NCBI GenBank assembly: GCA_019322805.1
Contig: JAHWIC010000001.1
Coordinates: 186,001-250,000 of the forward strand
Reading direction: 5' to 3'
From: Candidatus Woesearchaeota archaeon
GTDB lineage: Archaea > Nanobdellota > Nanobdellia > Woesearchaeales > JAHWIC01
DNA: 64,000 bases
Shown: one piece after another, positions 15,949 through 23,462 of the stretch
Numbering within the stretch: the first letter of the stretch is position 1
Layout: each line of letters starts with the position of its first letter
Program-made: the position numbers and the translations under genes
The notes under the pieces: generated by a model
Database searches by the model: none
The model's input: only the letters and a program-made list of their open reading frames with translations
Told to the model about the DNA's origin: nothing

Positions 15949-16318
15949 TGAAGCAAAGATAGCTGTAATAAGGGTAAGAGGGAATATTGGCCTAAAGAAT
16001 GAGATAAAAGACACTCTTAAGATGCTGAATCTTCATAGAAGTAATTTTTGTGTTGTTGTTCCAAAGAGTGACAGCTATCTAGGGATGATTAAAAAGGTTA
16101 AGGATTATGTAACTTATGGAGAGGTAGATGATGAAACTTATAAACTATTAAGTGAAAAGCGCGGAGAAAAGAAAGGAGATAAATTAAAGCCCTTCTTCAG
16201 ATTAAGCCCGCCAAAAAAGGGTTTTGGAAGAAAGGGAATAAAGGTCCATTTCAGCAAGGGGGGAACCCTTGGCTATAGGGGCACTAAAATAAACGAGCTA
16301 ATCAAAAGGATGATTTAG
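15941..16318 (+). CDS. rpl30: 50S ribosomal protein L30 (uL30)
   Basis: This is the archaeal form of L30, longer than the bacterial one. IAVIRVRGNIGLKNEIKDTLKMLNLHRSNFCVVV is the ferredoxin-like L30 core, and LSPPKKGFGRKGIKVHFSKGGTLGYRG is the archaeal extension (about residues 83-109). The length of 125 residues is a little short for archaea (usually about 150). It starts inside the S5 end and abuts L15. Confidence 0.95.
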   Translation: MSDEAKIAVIRVRGNIGLKNEIKDTLKMLNLHRSNFCVVVPKSDSYLGMIKKVKDYVTYGEVDDETYKLLSEKRGEKKGDKLKPFFRLSPPKKGFGRKGIKVHFSKGGTLGYRGTKINELIKRMI

Positions 16319-16780
16319 ATGGTCTTCAGAAAAAAGAAAAAAAAAGTAAGGCAGCGAGGAAGTATGACTCATGGCTGGGGTGCTAAGAAAAAGCATCGTG
16401 GAGCCGGCAATAGGGGTGGAAAAGGCATGGCTGGAAGTGGTAAGAAAGCTGATCAATTAAAGCCATCTCTATGGAAGAACAAGAAATACTTTGGCAAATA
16501 CGGTTTCAAAAAGAAAGGGATAAAAGTAGAGATAAGCCCTATAAATATTGTACTCCTTGAAGAAAAAATCGCTTCTCTTGAAGCGTCTGGAAAAGCTTCA
16601 AAAGAGAGTGAGGTTTATGTTGTTGACCTTGAAAAGCTCGGCTATAATAAATTACTAGGTGGAGGGAAGGCAACAAAAAAATTCAAGATAACTGTACCTT
16701 ATGCTTCTAAGGGTGCTATTGAAAAGATAAAAAGTGCTGGTGGTGAAGTTATAACAAAATCAGCAGGAAGCGAGCAATAA
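16319..16780 (+). CDS. rpl15: 50S ribosomal protein L15 (uL15)
   Basis: L15 is a late-assembling large-subunit protein. The Gly/Arg-rich N-terminus RQRGSMTHGWGAKKKHRGAGNRGGKGMAGSGKK is the archaeal L15 pattern. The C-terminal VDLEKLGYNKLLGGGKATKKFKITV is the globular domain. The length of 153 residues is typical. It abuts L30 and secY follows after one base, the classical L15-SecY linkage. Confidence 0.96.
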   Translation: MVFRKKKKKVRQRGSMTHGWGAKKKHRGAGNRGGKGMAGSGKKADQLKPSLWKNKKYFGKYGFKKKGIKVEISPINIVLLEEKIASLEASGKASKESEVYVVDLEKLGYNKLLGGGKATKKFKITVPYASKGAIEKIKSAGGEVITKSAGSEQ

Positions 16781-16781
16781 A

Positions 16782-18260
16782 ATGCCTTTATTGAGGAGAA
16801 TCCTAGATAATCTGCCTGAGGTTGCAAAACCTACACAAAAAAGATTATCTTTTAAGGAAAAACTTAAATGGACTGGGATAATCCTTTTATCTTATTTTGT
16901 TCTAGGTTTAATGCCTTTGTTTGGATTGGGAGAGAATGCTCTTGAACAATTTGAGTTTCTTTCGATTATCCTTGGTGCTCAGTTTGGTTCGCTTATCTCT
17001 TTAGGTATAGGTCCAATAGTTACAGCATCTATTGTTTTGCAGCTGTTGAATGGCTCTGGTTTGGTAAAGTTTGATTTGACAAGTCCAGAAGGAAAGAAGG
17101 CTTTCCAGGGAACACAGAAAATAATGGCTATATTTTTCATAATATTTGAAGCTGCAATCTATGTTTTCATGGGAGGCTTGTCCCCTGGAACACATTTTGA
17201 TCCTGTAACAAGGGCTTTGTTTAGCCCACAACAGGGGGTAGAACTTGCTGCTTCAGCTATTGCATTAGGGCCAGCTATGATATTTAATCTAAAGTTGTTC
17301 TTGGTCTTTCAGCTAATGGTTGGTGGGATGTTGATATTATTCATGGATGAGGTAGTTAGTAAATGGGGTTTTGGTTCGGGTATTTCGTTGTTTATTGCGG
17401 CTGGTGTTAGCAAGAGTATCTTTGTGCAGGCATTTAACTGGCTTAAGCCAACTGCTGCAGGTGTTGCTGGTATGACTTATTCAATTGGGGCTATACCTGC
17501 TTTATTCCAGAGTTTGGCTGCTAATGATGTTACAACTGCTGGAATCAAGCTTGCTGCTCTTTTATCAACTGCGCTTGTTTTTGTTGTTGCTGTGTATGCG
17601 CAGGCAATGAAGGTCGAAATTCCATTGAGTTTTGGCCGTGTGCGAGGCCATGGTATTAGGTGGCCATTGAGTTTTATCTATACATCCAATATTCCGGTTA
17701 TCCTGGTTGCTGCGCTGATGGCTAATTTCCAGCTTTGGGGCAGATTATTGCAGAACTGGGGCCATCCATTGCTTGGAACGTTCCTTGCTGATGGTAGTCC
17801 AGCTTCTGGCTTAGTTTTCTGGCTACAAGGTTCTAATATTGTAAGATCAATTATTGAACGTCAGAGCCTCTTTATTGGTTATAAGCCATATATGCAGGCA
17901 CTTATCTATATGACATTCATGATTGCAGGAGCAATTCTATTCAGTGTATTTTGGGTTCAAACAGCTGGGATGGATGCAAGATCTCAGGCTAAGAATATGA
18001 TGGCATCTGGCTTGCAGATACCTGGTTTTAGGCGTGATGAGCGCGTTCTTGAGAGATTATTGAATAGATACATATGGCCATTAACAATAATGGGTGCTGC
18101 AACTGTCGGGTTTTTGGCTGCATTAGCTGACCTTACAGGCTCTTTAAGCAGAGGCACTGGGATTTTACTTGCAGTTATGATCATATACAAGCTATATGAA
18201 GAAATAGCGCAACAGCATATGATGGATATGCATCCAATGATGAGGAGGTTTATGGAATAA
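16782..18260 (+). CDS. secY: protein translocase subunit SecY
   Basis: This is the channel subunit of the Sec61/SecY translocon in the cytoplasmic membrane. About ten hydrophobic segments can be traced along 492 residues. Recognisable parts are LSYFVLGLMPLFGL (TM1), the plug region, KWGFGSGISLFIAAGVSKSI, the cytoplasmic loop VRGHGIRWPLSFIYTSNIPVIL, and the terminal GTGILLAVMIIYKLYEEIAQQ. It is preceded by L15 and followed one base later by an insertase-like gene. The usual adk gene is absent between them. Confidence 0.96.
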   Translation: MPLLRRILDNLPEVAKPTQKRLSFKEKLKWTGIILLSYFVLGLMPLFGLGENALEQFEFLSIILGAQFGSLISLGIGPIVTASIVLQLLNGSGLVKFDLTSPEGKKAFQGTQKIMAIFFIIFEAAIYVFMGGLSPGTHFDPVTRALFSPQQGVELAASAIALGPAMIFNLKLFLVFQLMVGGMLILFMDEVVSKWGFGSGISLFIAAGVSKSIFVQAFNWLKPTAAGVAGMTYSIGAIPALFQSLAANDVTTAGIKLAALLSTALVFVVAVYAQAMKVEIPLSFGRVRGHGIRWPLSFIYTSNIPVILVAALMANFQLWGRLLQNWGHPLLGTFLADGSPASGLVFWLQGSNIVRSIIERQSLFIGYKPYMQALIYMTFMIAGAILFSVFWVQTAGMDARSQAKNMMASGLQIPGFRRDERVLERLLNRYIWPLTIMGAATVGFLAALADLTGSLSRGTGILLAVMIIYKLYEEIAQQHMMDMHPMMRRFME

Positions 18261-18261
18261 A

Positions 18262-19002
18262 ATGCTTGGTTCACTTTTAGACCCAATTTTCAGTCCATTG
18301 CTTAAATTGCCTATAGCTTTTGCAGTGGCGATTATTGCATTTATAGTATCAGTACTAGTTACAGTAATCTACAAGTATACAACTAATCAAAGCCTTATGA
18401 GGGATTTAAGGAATGAGTTAAAAGAGTTCCAAAAAGAGATCAAAGAACTTAGGAATCATCCTGAAAAAGCCCTTGAAGTTCAGAAGAAATCCATGGAAAC
18501 AAATATGAAGTATATGGGCCATAGTATGAAATCTACATTGTTTACTTTGCTTCCTGTCATCCTTATCTTTGGGTGGTTGAATGCTAATCTTGCTTATGAG
18601 CCTATTTTGCCTGGACAGGAGTTCACAGTTACAGTAGAGGTTAGTCGCGGAATTGAGACTGTTAGTCTGATTATACCCGAAGGTTTAAGTGCAGAAGGTA
18701 ATTTAACAAAAATTATATCTGACAGCAAAGCTGTGTGGGTGCTTAAAGGAGACGAAGGCTCCTATATGTTGGAGTTTGAGGCAGACAGTACAACTGTATC
18801 AAAAGAAGTCCTAATTACAGAAGAACAGGCCTACAGCCAGCCAATAAAAAAAACTCGCGGCAAAATACGTGAGATAACTATTAGCAATAAACCCATGAAG
18901 GTCCTTAATTTATTGGGATGGAAGATTGGTTGGCTAGGCACATATATAATATTTTCAATAATATTCAGCATGATAATAAGGAAAGGTATGAAGGTATACT
19001 AA
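18262..19002 (+). CDS. EMC3/TMCO1-like membrane insertase (DUF106)
   Basis: This is an archaeal member of the YidC/Oxa1 superfamily (DUF106), which helps insert membrane proteins. It has an N-terminal hydrophobic segment (about residues 16-38), a cytoplasmic coiled coil (RDLRNELKEFQKEIKELRNHPEKALEVQKKSME, about 48-80), a second segment (TLFTLLPVILIFGWL, about 92-106), an extracytoplasmic beta domain and a last hydrophobic helix (LGWKIGWLGTYIIFSIIFSMII). The order SecY then DUF106 is conserved in archaea. The gene follows secY by one base. Confidence 0.9.
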   Translation: MLGSLLDPIFSPLLKLPIAFAVAIIAFIVSVLVTVIYKYTTNQSLMRDLRNELKEFQKEIKELRNHPEKALEVQKKSMETNMKYMGHSMKSTLFTLLPVILIFGWLNANLAYEPILPGQEFTVTVEVSRGIETVSLIIPEGLSAEGNLTKIISDSKAVWVLKGDEGSYMLEFEADSTTVSKEVLITEEQAYSQPIKKTRGKIREITISNKPMKVLNLLGWKIGWLGTYIIFSIIFSMIIRKGMKVY

Positions 19003-19007
19003 GATAA

Positions 19008-19020
19008 TCTTTTTAAATCA
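19008..19020 (+). promoter_or_regulatory. TATA-type promoter of the L34e-L14e pair
   Basis: TTTTTAAA at 19010-19017 lies about 23 bases before the L34e ATG, the spacing expected for a leaderless archaeal transcript. It suggests that L34e and L14e can be transcribed apart from the upstream operon. No BRE could be called with confidence. Confidence 0.4.
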
Positions 19021-19040
19021 AATTAGGTTCCGTGATTAAA

Positions 19041-19307
19041 ATGGTTGCAGGAAGACACAAATCAAGGTCAATGCGCAGGGTTTTTAGAAAAACCCCTGGC
19101 GGAAAGGTAGTTGTGCATTATAGAAAGAAGAAGCCTAAGCTAGCTAGGTGTGGTAGCTGCGGGGCTGTCCTTAAAGGTGTTGTGCGAGAAAGACCTTATA
19201 AGCTCAGGAATATGCCCAAAACAAAGAAAAGGCCTACAAGGCCTTATGGCGGTGTTCTTTGCACTAAATGTTTGAGAAAATTAATGATTGAAAAGGCAAG
19301 AACGTAA
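19041..19307 (+). CDS. rpl34e: 50S ribosomal protein L34e (eL34)
   Basis: This is an archaeal/eukaryotic large-subunit protein with a zinc ribbon. HKSRSMRRVFRKTPGGKVVVHYRKKKP is the signature start. Two CxxC pairs (RCGSCGAVL and LCTKCLRKL) give the zinc site, with RPTRPYGGVLC between them. The frame could begin at GTG 19032; ATG 19041 is in the 'aaaATG' context and gives 88 residues, the normal length. In many archaea a cytidylate kinase gene separates it from L14e; here only a 50-base hairpin gap does. Confidence 0.95.
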   Translation: MVAGRHKSRSMRRVFRKTPGGKVVVHYRKKKPKLARCGSCGAVLKGVVRERPYKLRNMPKTKKRPTRPYGGVLCTKCLRKLMIEKART

Positions 19308-19347
19308 TCCTCTGCAGTGCTGGCAACAGCTGCTTTAGGTGAGGATT
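19306..19347 (+). promoter_or_regulatory. leader hairpin before L14e
   Basis: AATCCTC (19306-19312) pairs with GAGGATT (19341-19347). The enclosed sequence forms an inner stem-loop (GCAG...CTGC with CTG-GCAA-CAG). The 3' arm contains GAGG and is followed by the likely Shine-Dalgarno GGAGGG and the ATG at 19358. The hairpin starts at the L34e stop codon. It resembles the ribosome-binding-site hairpins before L4 and S19. Confidence 0.5.
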
Positions 19348-19357
19348 GGAGGGAAAA

Positions 19358-19822
19358 ATGATTGAAGTTGGAAGATTGTGTGTAAAAATTGCTGGCAGGG
19401 ATGCTGGCGGAAAGTGTGTTATTGTAGATGTTCTTGATGATAAGTTTGTGATGATAGACGGCAATGTAAGAAGAAGGAAATGTAATGTTGTTCACCTAGA
19501 GCCTTTGAGTGAGGTAATCAAGATTTCTAAAGGGGCTTCTCATGATTCTGTTAAGGCAGAATTTGAGAAACTAAAGATTCCTGTTTGGGGGACAAAGCCC
19601 AAGAAAGCTGCTGAAAGGCCGAAGAAGGTTCGCGGCAAAAAGAAAAAAGCTGAAGAAGCTGCAACAGAGGCAAAAGGTAAGAAAAAAGTAACTAAAAAGG
19701 CAGCTCCTAAAAAAGCAAAAGAAAAGAAAGAAGAGAAACCAGCTAAAAAACCAGAAGAGACTGAAAGTGTTGAAGAGCTGCTTGGTGGAGAAGGTGAAGT
19801 TAAAGCTGAGAAAAAGGAATAA
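19358..19822 (+). CDS. rpl14e: 50S ribosomal protein L14e (eL14) with lysine-rich tail
   Basis: This is an archaeal/eukaryotic KOW-domain r-protein. MIEVGRLCVKIAGRDAGGKCVIVDVLDDKFVMIDG and RRKCNVVHLEPL are its core (residues 1 to about 52). Residues from about 90 on are K/E/A-rich and low complexity, so the 154-residue protein is much longer than the usual roughly 80-100. GGAGGG before the ATG is a clear Shine-Dalgarno sequence. The frame reads back 4 codons to 19346, but MIEVGRL is the standard start. A T-rich tract follows and the next gene is convergent. Confidence 0.92.
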   Translation: MIEVGRLCVKIAGRDAGGKCVIVDVLDDKFVMIDGNVRRRKCNVVHLEPLSEVIKISKGASHDSVKAEFEKLKIPVWGTKPKKAAERPKKVRGKKKKAEEAATEAKGKKKVTKKAAPKKAKEKKEEKPAKKPEETESVEELLGGEGEVKAEKKE

Positions 19823-19831
19823 TTTCTTTTT

Positions 19832-20629
19832 TTAACTTTTTTTCCACATTAAATCAAACCATTTTCTATATGCGTCAGCTATATCTTTGTTAATTAGCAT
19901 AAAACATATAGGATTTTCACCTTGCCACAGCACATTTACAACTCTATCTGCGTAGATATTTATGACTGCGGGACTTGAATATTCTTTTGGAAGGAATTTT
20001 GTTTCCATAAGCTCTAATTTTGTTATTGGTTTTCCTTTGACTTCATGATCATACAAGATTTTCCATTTTATTTTGCTTTTTATTCTCAATTTGTTGAAGT
20101 TTGGAAAGAAATATTTTAGGAATTTACCTTCTTTTCCTACAGCGCCAATCAAATAAAGGTCTTTTCCTTGCTTTAGAACATCTTTTCTTATCGTCTTAAA
20201 ACCTTCTTTTCCAGCAAAAACATGGGCTTCTGCATGGGGTTTTAAAGGAGACGTCTGTTTTCTTAGCTCTGGAATTATTTTTTTGATTGATTCTTCTTTT
20301 TCGTTGAGTCTTTCCTTTTGTTCTTCGATATATGTCACTAATCTTTCAGGGTCTGTTGCTTCAAAATATCTTACATTGTTCCTTATAATATAAGAAAGAA
20401 GGCCTTTTTGTGTCAGTCTGTTCATAGCTTCGTAGATTCTGCTTCTATGCAGGTCAACTTCTCTTACTAATTCCCCTGCTTTTATAGGGCCTGTTCTAAG
20501 CAAAGTAGTGTAAATGGTTATTTCGCTATTTGTCAGGCCGATTTGGCGCAATATAGTTTGGTCCATATAAGGTAGAAATAGGTCGAGGTTTATTAATTTT
20601 TCTATTGTAGTCTTGAAAGAGGAGGACAT
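19832..20629 (-). CDS. TrmB-family transcriptional regulator
   Basis: This protein has an N-terminal TrmB-type winged helix-turn-helix (LRQIGLTNSEITIYTTLLRTGPIKAGELVREVDLHRSRIYEAMNRL, about residues 27-72). A coiled linker (ERLVTYIEEQKERLNEKEESIKKIIPELR) and a C-terminal domain like those of sugar-sensing TrmB proteins (DLYLIGAVGKEGKFLKYFFPNF) follow. The ligand is unknown. The ATG at 20629 gives 265 residues. An internal ATG at 20566 (MDQTILRQ) would start nearer the family's usual N-terminus and has an AT-rich TATA-like stretch about 30 bases upstream; either start is possible. It is divergent from the orphan gene at 20670 and may control it. Confidence 0.88.
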   Translation of the reverse strand: MSSSFKTTIEKLINLDLFLPYMDQTILRQIGLTNSEITIYTTLLRTGPIKAGELVREVDLHRSRIYEAMNRLTQKGLLSYIIRNNVRYFEATDPERLVTYIEEQKERLNEKEESIKKIIPELRKQTSPLKPHAEAHVFAGKEGFKTIRKDVLKQGKDLYLIGAVGKEGKFLKYFFPNFNKLRIKSKIKWKILYDHEVKGKPITKLELMETKFLPKEYSSPAVINIYADRVVNVLWQGENPICFMLINKDIADAYRKWFDLMWKKS

Positions 20630-20669
20630 TATTTTATTAATGGCACTTAATTTCCTTGAAGTGATTAAA

Positions 20670-21482
20670 ATGGATGAATTAGTTTTAGCTAGTGATGGAA
20701 AAGAAGCAAGAGTTATTGAAGGGCGTCTATCTTATTATAAACCTGGAGAGCCCAAAAATGTCGATTACTTTGTACTTGGAGAAATGAGTCCTCTGGCTTA
20801 CTTTTTATTCAGATATCCAGATGAAAATGAAAGTTTTAGGAGTTCTGCTAATATTTTTTGTGCATGCTTAACAAAAAATGGAGGGGAATACACTTACGTG
20901 CAGGTTCCATTTAGCATAACAAAAAGATATGAACGCATTTGTGAGGTTGGAGAAATAAATGAAGAGAATGTTCGTTCATTAAAGGGAGTCATTATTGGAC
21001 TTCTGCTTGGCAGGGATGTTGCTATTTCAAAAAGATATCTGCCAGAAAACAGGGAAAATCTCAACCAAGTCATATCTAACTATCTACGCAATTGCCTCTT
21101 AGCTTCAGATAGTGATATGCACTTAGAAGAGTTTAGCAGTACTGACCTACCATTTGGGGATTTACTTGATATAGGTATGGGCAAACCATATATACCGATG
21201 CGTGATCGTGCATTCTATGCCTTCTTCTATAATTGTACAATGAAAGAGAGCATAGATCCCTGTTTAGTGGTTAAGCAGGTCAAAGAGAGTGAAGGTAGTC
21301 CCGAAGACAGGGAAAAACTGGAAGAAGAAGTGATTGCTCATTATGCTGACAGGTATTTCCAGTCAGACAGGATACAAGAAAAGCTACCTGATTTGATTAA
21401 AAAATGTTTAAGGGCAATGAGAAAAAGGAGATTATTTTTCTTTATGCCAAAAACTAGGACTGTCACAGGAGTTCTTTATTAG
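20670..21482 (+). CDS. orphan protein of unknown function
   Basis: I do not recognise this 271-residue protein. It looks soluble: no signal peptide or membrane segment, mixed charged composition, several cysteines (SANIFCACL, YERICEV, NYLRNCLL, YNCTM, IDPCLV) that form no clear metal motif, and a basic end (RAMRKRRLFFFMPKTRT). ATG 20670 has the 'aaaATGg' context common here; an in-frame ATG at 20640 and an alternative start at 20613 would overlap or crowd the divergent TrmB gene. The close divergent regulator suggests a regulated, possibly sensory or metabolic role, but that is only context. Confidence 0.75.
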   Translation: MDELVLASDGKEARVIEGRLSYYKPGEPKNVDYFVLGEMSPLAYFLFRYPDENESFRSSANIFCACLTKNGGEYTYVQVPFSITKRYERICEVGEINEENVRSLKGVIIGLLLGRDVAISKRYLPENRENLNQVISNYLRNCLLASDSDMHLEEFSSTDLPFGDLLDIGMGKPYIPMRDRAFYAFFYNCTMKESIDPCLVVKQVKESEGSPEDREKLEEEVIAHYADRYFQSDRIQEKLPDLIKKCLRAMRKRRLFFFMPKTRTVTGVLY

Positions 21483-21499
21483 AGAAATTCAAAAACTGA

Positions 21500-23155
21500 T
21501 CACTTAGAAATGGCTTCAAACAAATCACTCAAATTAAGCTCAAAACCAGCAACAGGAACTTCTATTTTCCAATTTGTAAGTACTTTTGGAGATATTTCTC
21601 CAATAAATGCAACCTTTTTACCATTTACAATAACACGACCGACTCTTCCCGGTATAAATGAATCGTGATCAACTTCTTCTATTTCATAGTTAACCCCCGA
21701 CATTCTCAACAAATAGTCAAGAGCTTGCTTTATTTCAGTAAAATCAACCCCCTCATGCGCAGAAACTACTGCAATTCTTTCATAATCAGTTGTTGTTTCG
21801 CCTTTTTTTGATGTAACTGCGCCTTGCTCAAAGAGTTTTTGAGGGTATTCAACATGTTTATTCTTTGAGAGAATCTCAAGCAAGATTGGCAAAATCCACG
21901 TTCTAACGCATGAATAGCTCTCAGACATATACTCACTGATTTCAACTGTTCCAAAATCTTTTATATCCATATTTTCATATAGGAAATTTTTGTTTGTTAG
22001 AATTGGGCTGACAACTTCTTGATAGCCAAGTCCTGCAATTATGTCTCTTGCATTATCTATGAAGTTTACAATTGGATTTGTCCCCCCAATTGTATAACTT
22101 TTTAATGGAAGTTCTTTTATCTTATCATAACCATAAGATATCGCAATATCCTCAACTATATCAACTGGATGCAATATATCTCTCCTATAAGGGGGGATTT
22201 TTACTGTTCCATTAGCGTATTCAAACTGGTATCTTTCAAGCAATTTCTTTATTTCAGGCTCTTTTAGGTCCAAACCAAGCATTTTATCTACTTGATCTTT
22301 ATTTATTTTAATGCTTTCATTGAATAAATGCGGTGTTGATATTGATTTTGTTGGATATTTCACATCAACAGAATAGATGCTAAAGCCTCTTTCGTAAAAT
22401 GCTTGAGCAAATATATTTGCACAAACCAATAATGCATCCATATCATTGCCAGTTGCTTCAAAGAATAGGTCCTGCTCGTTTTCATCAACCTTTCCTGTGG
22501 TTGCTGAGTTTATTATTGGTGGAAAGCTGAGTACCTGGTCTTTAGAATCCATAAGTATCGGATATTTTGATTTGCCTTCAAGGATCCATGCATATTCCTT
22601 TCCTTTTGGGTGTTCTTCTAAAATCTCTTGCTGAGTCATCTCTTTTCTAAAGTCTAAAGGAATGAATTTAACTGATTCTGGAGAAGTTGCTTTGTAATGA
22701 ACTGGGAAGGTTATTTTCTTGTACGAATAAATGCCAATTGCGACTTTTTCTCTTCTACGGCCGTAGGCCTCACATAATTTTTCCTGAAGCTGGATTATTT
22801 GCTTTATTAAATAATCATTAACCTTTTGACCTTTTGCAACAAATGCTACAACATAAGGCCTTATTTTATCAACTGATTTGTCTACAATTAATTTATAATC
22901 TGATTTATTAATCTCAAGCTTTGGAATTCCTTTTTGTTTTCCTAACAAGCCTTTCAAAAGCCTTGCAACACCCTCTACTGACCATAGATAAGGTAAGTTC
23001 GTATCGCCGAAAGAAACAGAAACCTCATCATTTTCTTTATCATAACTATCAAACTCCCCTTTACCGTACTCTACCTGGTTTTTTAACTCATCAATTAATA
23101 GTTTTTTACCTACCAGGTTCTGCAAATCTTTAAGTGAAAATGTGATTGTCGGCAT
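21500..23155 (-). CDS. pheT: phenylalanyl-tRNA synthetase beta subunit
   Basis: This is the beta subunit of the alpha2beta2 enzyme that charges tRNA-Phe. The archaeal/eukaryotic-type length (551 residues) and start MPTITFSLKDLQNLVGKK fit. Domain parts include the B3/B4 editing region (AYGRRREKVAIGIYSYKKI, RKEMTQQEILEEHPKG), the B5 domain (IPPYRRDILHPVDIVEDIAISYGYDKI) and the synthetase-like core near the end (GRVGRVIVNGKKVAFIGEISPKVL). It is the last gene of the aromatic run, one base after a small membrane-protein gene that separates it from pheS. Confidence 0.95.
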   Translation of the reverse strand: MPTITFSLKDLQNLVGKKLLIDELKNQVEYGKGEFDSYDKENDEVSVSFGDTNLPYLWSVEGVARLLKGLLGKQKGIPKLEINKSDYKLIVDKSVDKIRPYVVAFVAKGQKVNDYLIKQIIQLQEKLCEAYGRRREKVAIGIYSYKKITFPVHYKATSPESVKFIPLDFRKEMTQQEILEEHPKGKEYAWILEGKSKYPILMDSKDQVLSFPPIINSATTGKVDENEQDLFFEATGNDMDALLVCANIFAQAFYERGFSIYSVDVKYPTKSISTPHLFNESIKINKDQVDKMLGLDLKEPEIKKLLERYQFEYANGTVKIPPYRRDILHPVDIVEDIAISYGYDKIKELPLKSYTIGGTNPIVNFIDNARDIIAGLGYQEVVSPILTNKNFLYENMDIKDFGTVEISEYMSESYSCVRTWILPILLEILSKNKHVEYPQKLFEQGAVTSKKGETTTDYERIAVVSAHEGVDFTEIKQALDYLLRMSGVNYEIEEVDHDSFIPGRVGRVIVNGKKVAFIGEISPKVLTNWKIEVPVAGFELNLSDLFEAISK

Positions 23156-23156
23156 C

Positions 23157-23462
23157 TTAGCTCTTTTTTATCTTCCTTTTCTTGAATTCCTTATGATAAA
23201 TCCTATGGTGGACATTAAATGTATGATAAGTAACAATTACCATTATCAACATAATAAGGAGCAGCAAATTAAAGTAAGGTAATCCTGAATAATAATAAGC
23301 AACTGCAAGTAATGCGCAGGCAATAAAGATAAAAAAAGGTATTGCCTGGTTCCATTTATGATATTTTCTTAGCTTATGATGAGCATATTTTGATATTGAT
23401 TTATGCTCACGTTCTTCGAGCTTGGTTATGCTGTGTTTTAATGCTCTGAAAAATTCCTTCAA
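23157..23462 (-). CDS. small membrane protein between pheS and pheT
   Basis: This is a 101-residue protein of unknown function with two hydrophobic helices (about residues 40-58, IPFFIFIACALLAVAYYYSG; and 63-82, FNLLLLIMLIMVIVTYHTF). Both ends are basic and rich in Lys, His and Arg (HHKLRKYHKWNQ; HHRIYHKEFKKRKIKKS). The start is TTG, immediately after the pheS TAA, and the stop is one base before the pheT ATG, so it is probably translated within the operon. Its insertion between the two synthetase subunits is unusual. I cannot suggest a specific role. Confidence 0.65.
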   Translation of the reverse strand: MKEFFRALKHSITKLEEREHKSISKYAHHKLRKYHKWNQAIPFFIFIACALLAVAYYYSGLPYFNLLLLIMLIMVIVTYHTFNVHHRIYHKEFKKRKIKKS

